A stretch of DNA of 6,825 nt from DATJLQ01 sp035509415. Lineage in GTDB: Bacteria; Pseudomonadota; Alphaproteobacteria; JACZXZ01. The DNA lies in assembly GCA_035509415.1 (NCBI GenBank), contig DATJLQ010000046.1, positions 1 to 6,825 of the forward strand. The letters are read 5' to 3'. The notes beneath the pieces were generated by a model. The model saw only the letters and a list, made by a program, of their open reading frames with translations, had not been told where the DNA came from and did not search any database. The position numbers and the translations under genes are program-made. Within the stretch, counting starts at the first letter, position 1. Each line of letters opens with the position of its first letter. Shown piece by piece: positions 6,378-6,825 of the stretch.

Positions 6378-6383
6378 TCCTCC
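6378..6383 (-). promoter_or_regulatory. Ribosome binding site of the exported protein gene
   Basis: GGAGGA on the minus strand lies 11 nt before the ATG at 6366. A second ATG (6377) directly abuts it and would encode only 8 residues (MSERWAAG), which is too close to use efficiently. The internal ATG at 6327 has its own GGGAG, so the true start is not settled. Confidence 0.5.
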
Positions 6384-6433
6384 GCCCCGGCGCGCGACGC
6401 GCGTCGTTTCGAGAAATGTGGCGGCTCGCGCGG

Positions 6434-6463
6434 TCTCCCGCAAGGCTCGCGGGCGCCGGGAGA
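6434..6463. other. Long inverted repeat upstream of the exported protein gene
   Basis: TCTCCCG (6434-6440) pairs with CGGGAGA (6457-6463) across 16 nt. An alternative inner stem pairs CCCGC (6437-6441) with GCGGG (6449-6453). The two stems share bases and are mutually exclusive. It lies about 70-95 bp before the minus-strand start. It has no adjacent T-run, and an operator or leader structure is possible. Confidence 0.45.
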
Positions 6464-6531
6464 TGCCGTAACTTGAAATTCCGGATGCGGCCCGCCCTAC
6501 CTCATCGCCGGGCCCCCGCAAGCGGCTTTCG

Positions 6532-6618
6532 GCCGGCTTGAGGACAGATTTGCGTGCCGGCGATCCACGTCTTTGTCTTTTGCGCGCCGAGGGATGGATG
6601 GCCGGATCGTGTCCGGCC
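6532..6618. repeat. Probable dispersed intergenic palindromic repeat element
   Basis: The element is bounded by two palindromic arms. The left arm is GCCGGC (6532-6537) with GCCGGC (6556-6561). The right arm is a 7-bp perfect stem GGCCGGA (6600-6606) with TCCGGCC (6612-6618) and a 5-nt loop. Between them are ATCCACGTCTTTG (6563-6575) and GGATGGATGG (6592-6601). From general knowledge, the combination of a GCCGG arm with ATCCACGTCTT and a GATGGATGGCCGG arm is characteristic of abundant intergenic mosaic repeats in Alphaproteobacteria. Only one copy is in this window, so the repeat status is inferred from recognition. Confidence 0.5.
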
Positions 6619-6670
6619 GGGCGCGGGCCCGCGAATACATACGGCGCCACGACCGGGCGCCGCCCTGCGC

Positions 6671-6699
6671 TTGCCATTCCGGGCCCGATCCTGTATGTG
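6671..6699 (+). promoter_or_regulatory. Candidate promoter for tRNA-Thr
   Basis: TTGCCA (6671-6676, 5 of 6 to TTGACA) is followed by 17 nt and TATGTG (6694-6699, 3 of 6). A G+C-rich discriminator (AGCCCGGCC) follows, as usual for stringently controlled tRNA promoters. Transcription would start near 6706, about 45 nt before the mature tRNA. Confidence 0.45.
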
Positions 6700-6712
6700 A
6701 GCCCGGCCTCGC

Positions 6713-6730
6713 GCCGCCCCCTCGGGCGGC
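6713..6730 (+). other. Hairpin in the predicted tRNA-Thr 5' leader
   Basis: GCCGCCC (6713-6719) and GGGCGGC (6724-6730) form a perfect 7-bp stem with a CCTC loop, 20 nt upstream of the tRNA. There is no following T-run. It could be a processing or folding element of the precursor. Confidence 0.5.
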
Positions 6731-6750
6731 CGCCGGGCGCCGACCGGATC

Positions 6751-6825
6751 GCCGCCGTAGCTCAGTGGTAGAGCACGTCCTTGGTAAGGACGGGGTCGAG
6801 TGTTCAATTCACTCCGGCGGCACCA
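6751..6825 (+). tRNA. tRNA-Thr (anticodon GGU)
   Basis: A complete cloverleaf is present. The acceptor stem GCCGCCG (6751-6757) pairs 7 of 7 with CGGCGGC (6815-6821). The D stem is GCTC/GAGC (6760-6763, 6771-6774), and the anticodon stem is CGTCC/GGACG around loop TTGGTAA with anticodon GGT at 6783-6785. The variable region is 5 nt, and the T stem GAGTG/CACTC encloses loop TTCAATT (6803-6809). The discriminator is A6822 and the CCA is encoded (6823-6825). It decodes ACC and ACU threonine codons. The window ends at the last base of the gene, so whether it is followed by more tRNAs or an integrated element is not visible. Confidence 0.97.

Larger units (their letters stand above)
6367..6750. 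other. Intergenic region between the exported-protein gene and tRNA-Thr
   Basis: These 384 bp hold no convincing gene. The open frames crossing it are short, Arg/Gly/Pro-rich and lack good ribosome sites. From left to right it contains the ribosome site of the exported protein gene, a 12-bp palindrome (CGACGCGCGTCG, 6395-6406), and a long inverted repeat (6434-6463). These are followed by a palindromic repeat element (about 6532-6618), a second 12-bp palindrome (CGCGGGCCCGCG, 6622-6633), a tRNA promoter candidate and a leader hairpin. Confidence 0.7.

Noticed and set aside
6502..6807. 101-residue minus-strand frame over the tRNA and upstream region
   Set aside because: It runs through the tRNA-Thr gene and a palindromic repeat. 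Its HPS...KTW-like text is what such alphaproteobacterial repeats give when translated.
6803..6825. tRNA 3' end as an integration (att) site
   Set aside because: No second copy of the tRNA 3' end and no integrase are in the window, and the window stops at the CCA. It cannot be judged here.

Overview
The window is high-G+C DNA (roughly 70 % by eye) from an alphaproteobacterium. The evidence is the minus-strand gene order murA - DUF2948 - hisG - hisD - UPF0262 - low-molecular-weight phosphatase, which is a neighbourhood I know from that class, plus a typical alphaproteobacterial tRNA-Thr(GGU). A placement near Rhodospirillales or Rhizobiales is a guess. The protein-coding content is mostly housekeeping, and I do not see a clear new multi-gene system. 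The less ordinary material is in the intergenic DNA and in one small exported-protein gene pair.

Layout, left to right. Positions 7-4949 hold six minus-strand genes read right to left. MurA makes the first committed peptidoglycan precursor. A DUF2948 protein follows after 24 bp. A 224-bp gap then carries two short G+C tandem arrays and a good sigma-70-type promoter (TTGACC-17-TATCAG) facing hisG. hisG (short form) and hisD (first and last steps of histidine synthesis) overlap by 11 bp. UPF0262 follows after 8 bp and the phosphatase after 3 bp, so hisG to phosphatase look like one translationally tight unit that probably continues beyond the left edge.

Positions 4950-5241 are a divergent control region between murA (left) and mscL (right). 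It contains a murA promoter (CTGGCA-17-TATAAG) whose -35 box lies in the first of three 14-bp tandem repeats, a long murA leader, and a strong AGGAGG ribosome site for mscL, the large-conductance mechanosensitive channel.

Positions 5672-6366 hold two minus-strand genes convergent to mscL and only 4 bp from it. The first encodes an exported protein with one putative Ig-like (He_PIG-type) domain. Its signal peptide core is encoded by a 12-bp tandem repeat. The second is a 63-residue Arg/Lys-rich protein whose start overlaps the first gene's stop as ATGA.

Positions 6367-6750 contain no convincing gene. They hold inverted repeats, a dispersed-type palindromic repeat (about 6532-6618), a plausible tRNA promoter and a leader hairpin. 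The window ends exactly at the encoded CCA of a tRNA-Thr(GGU) gene.
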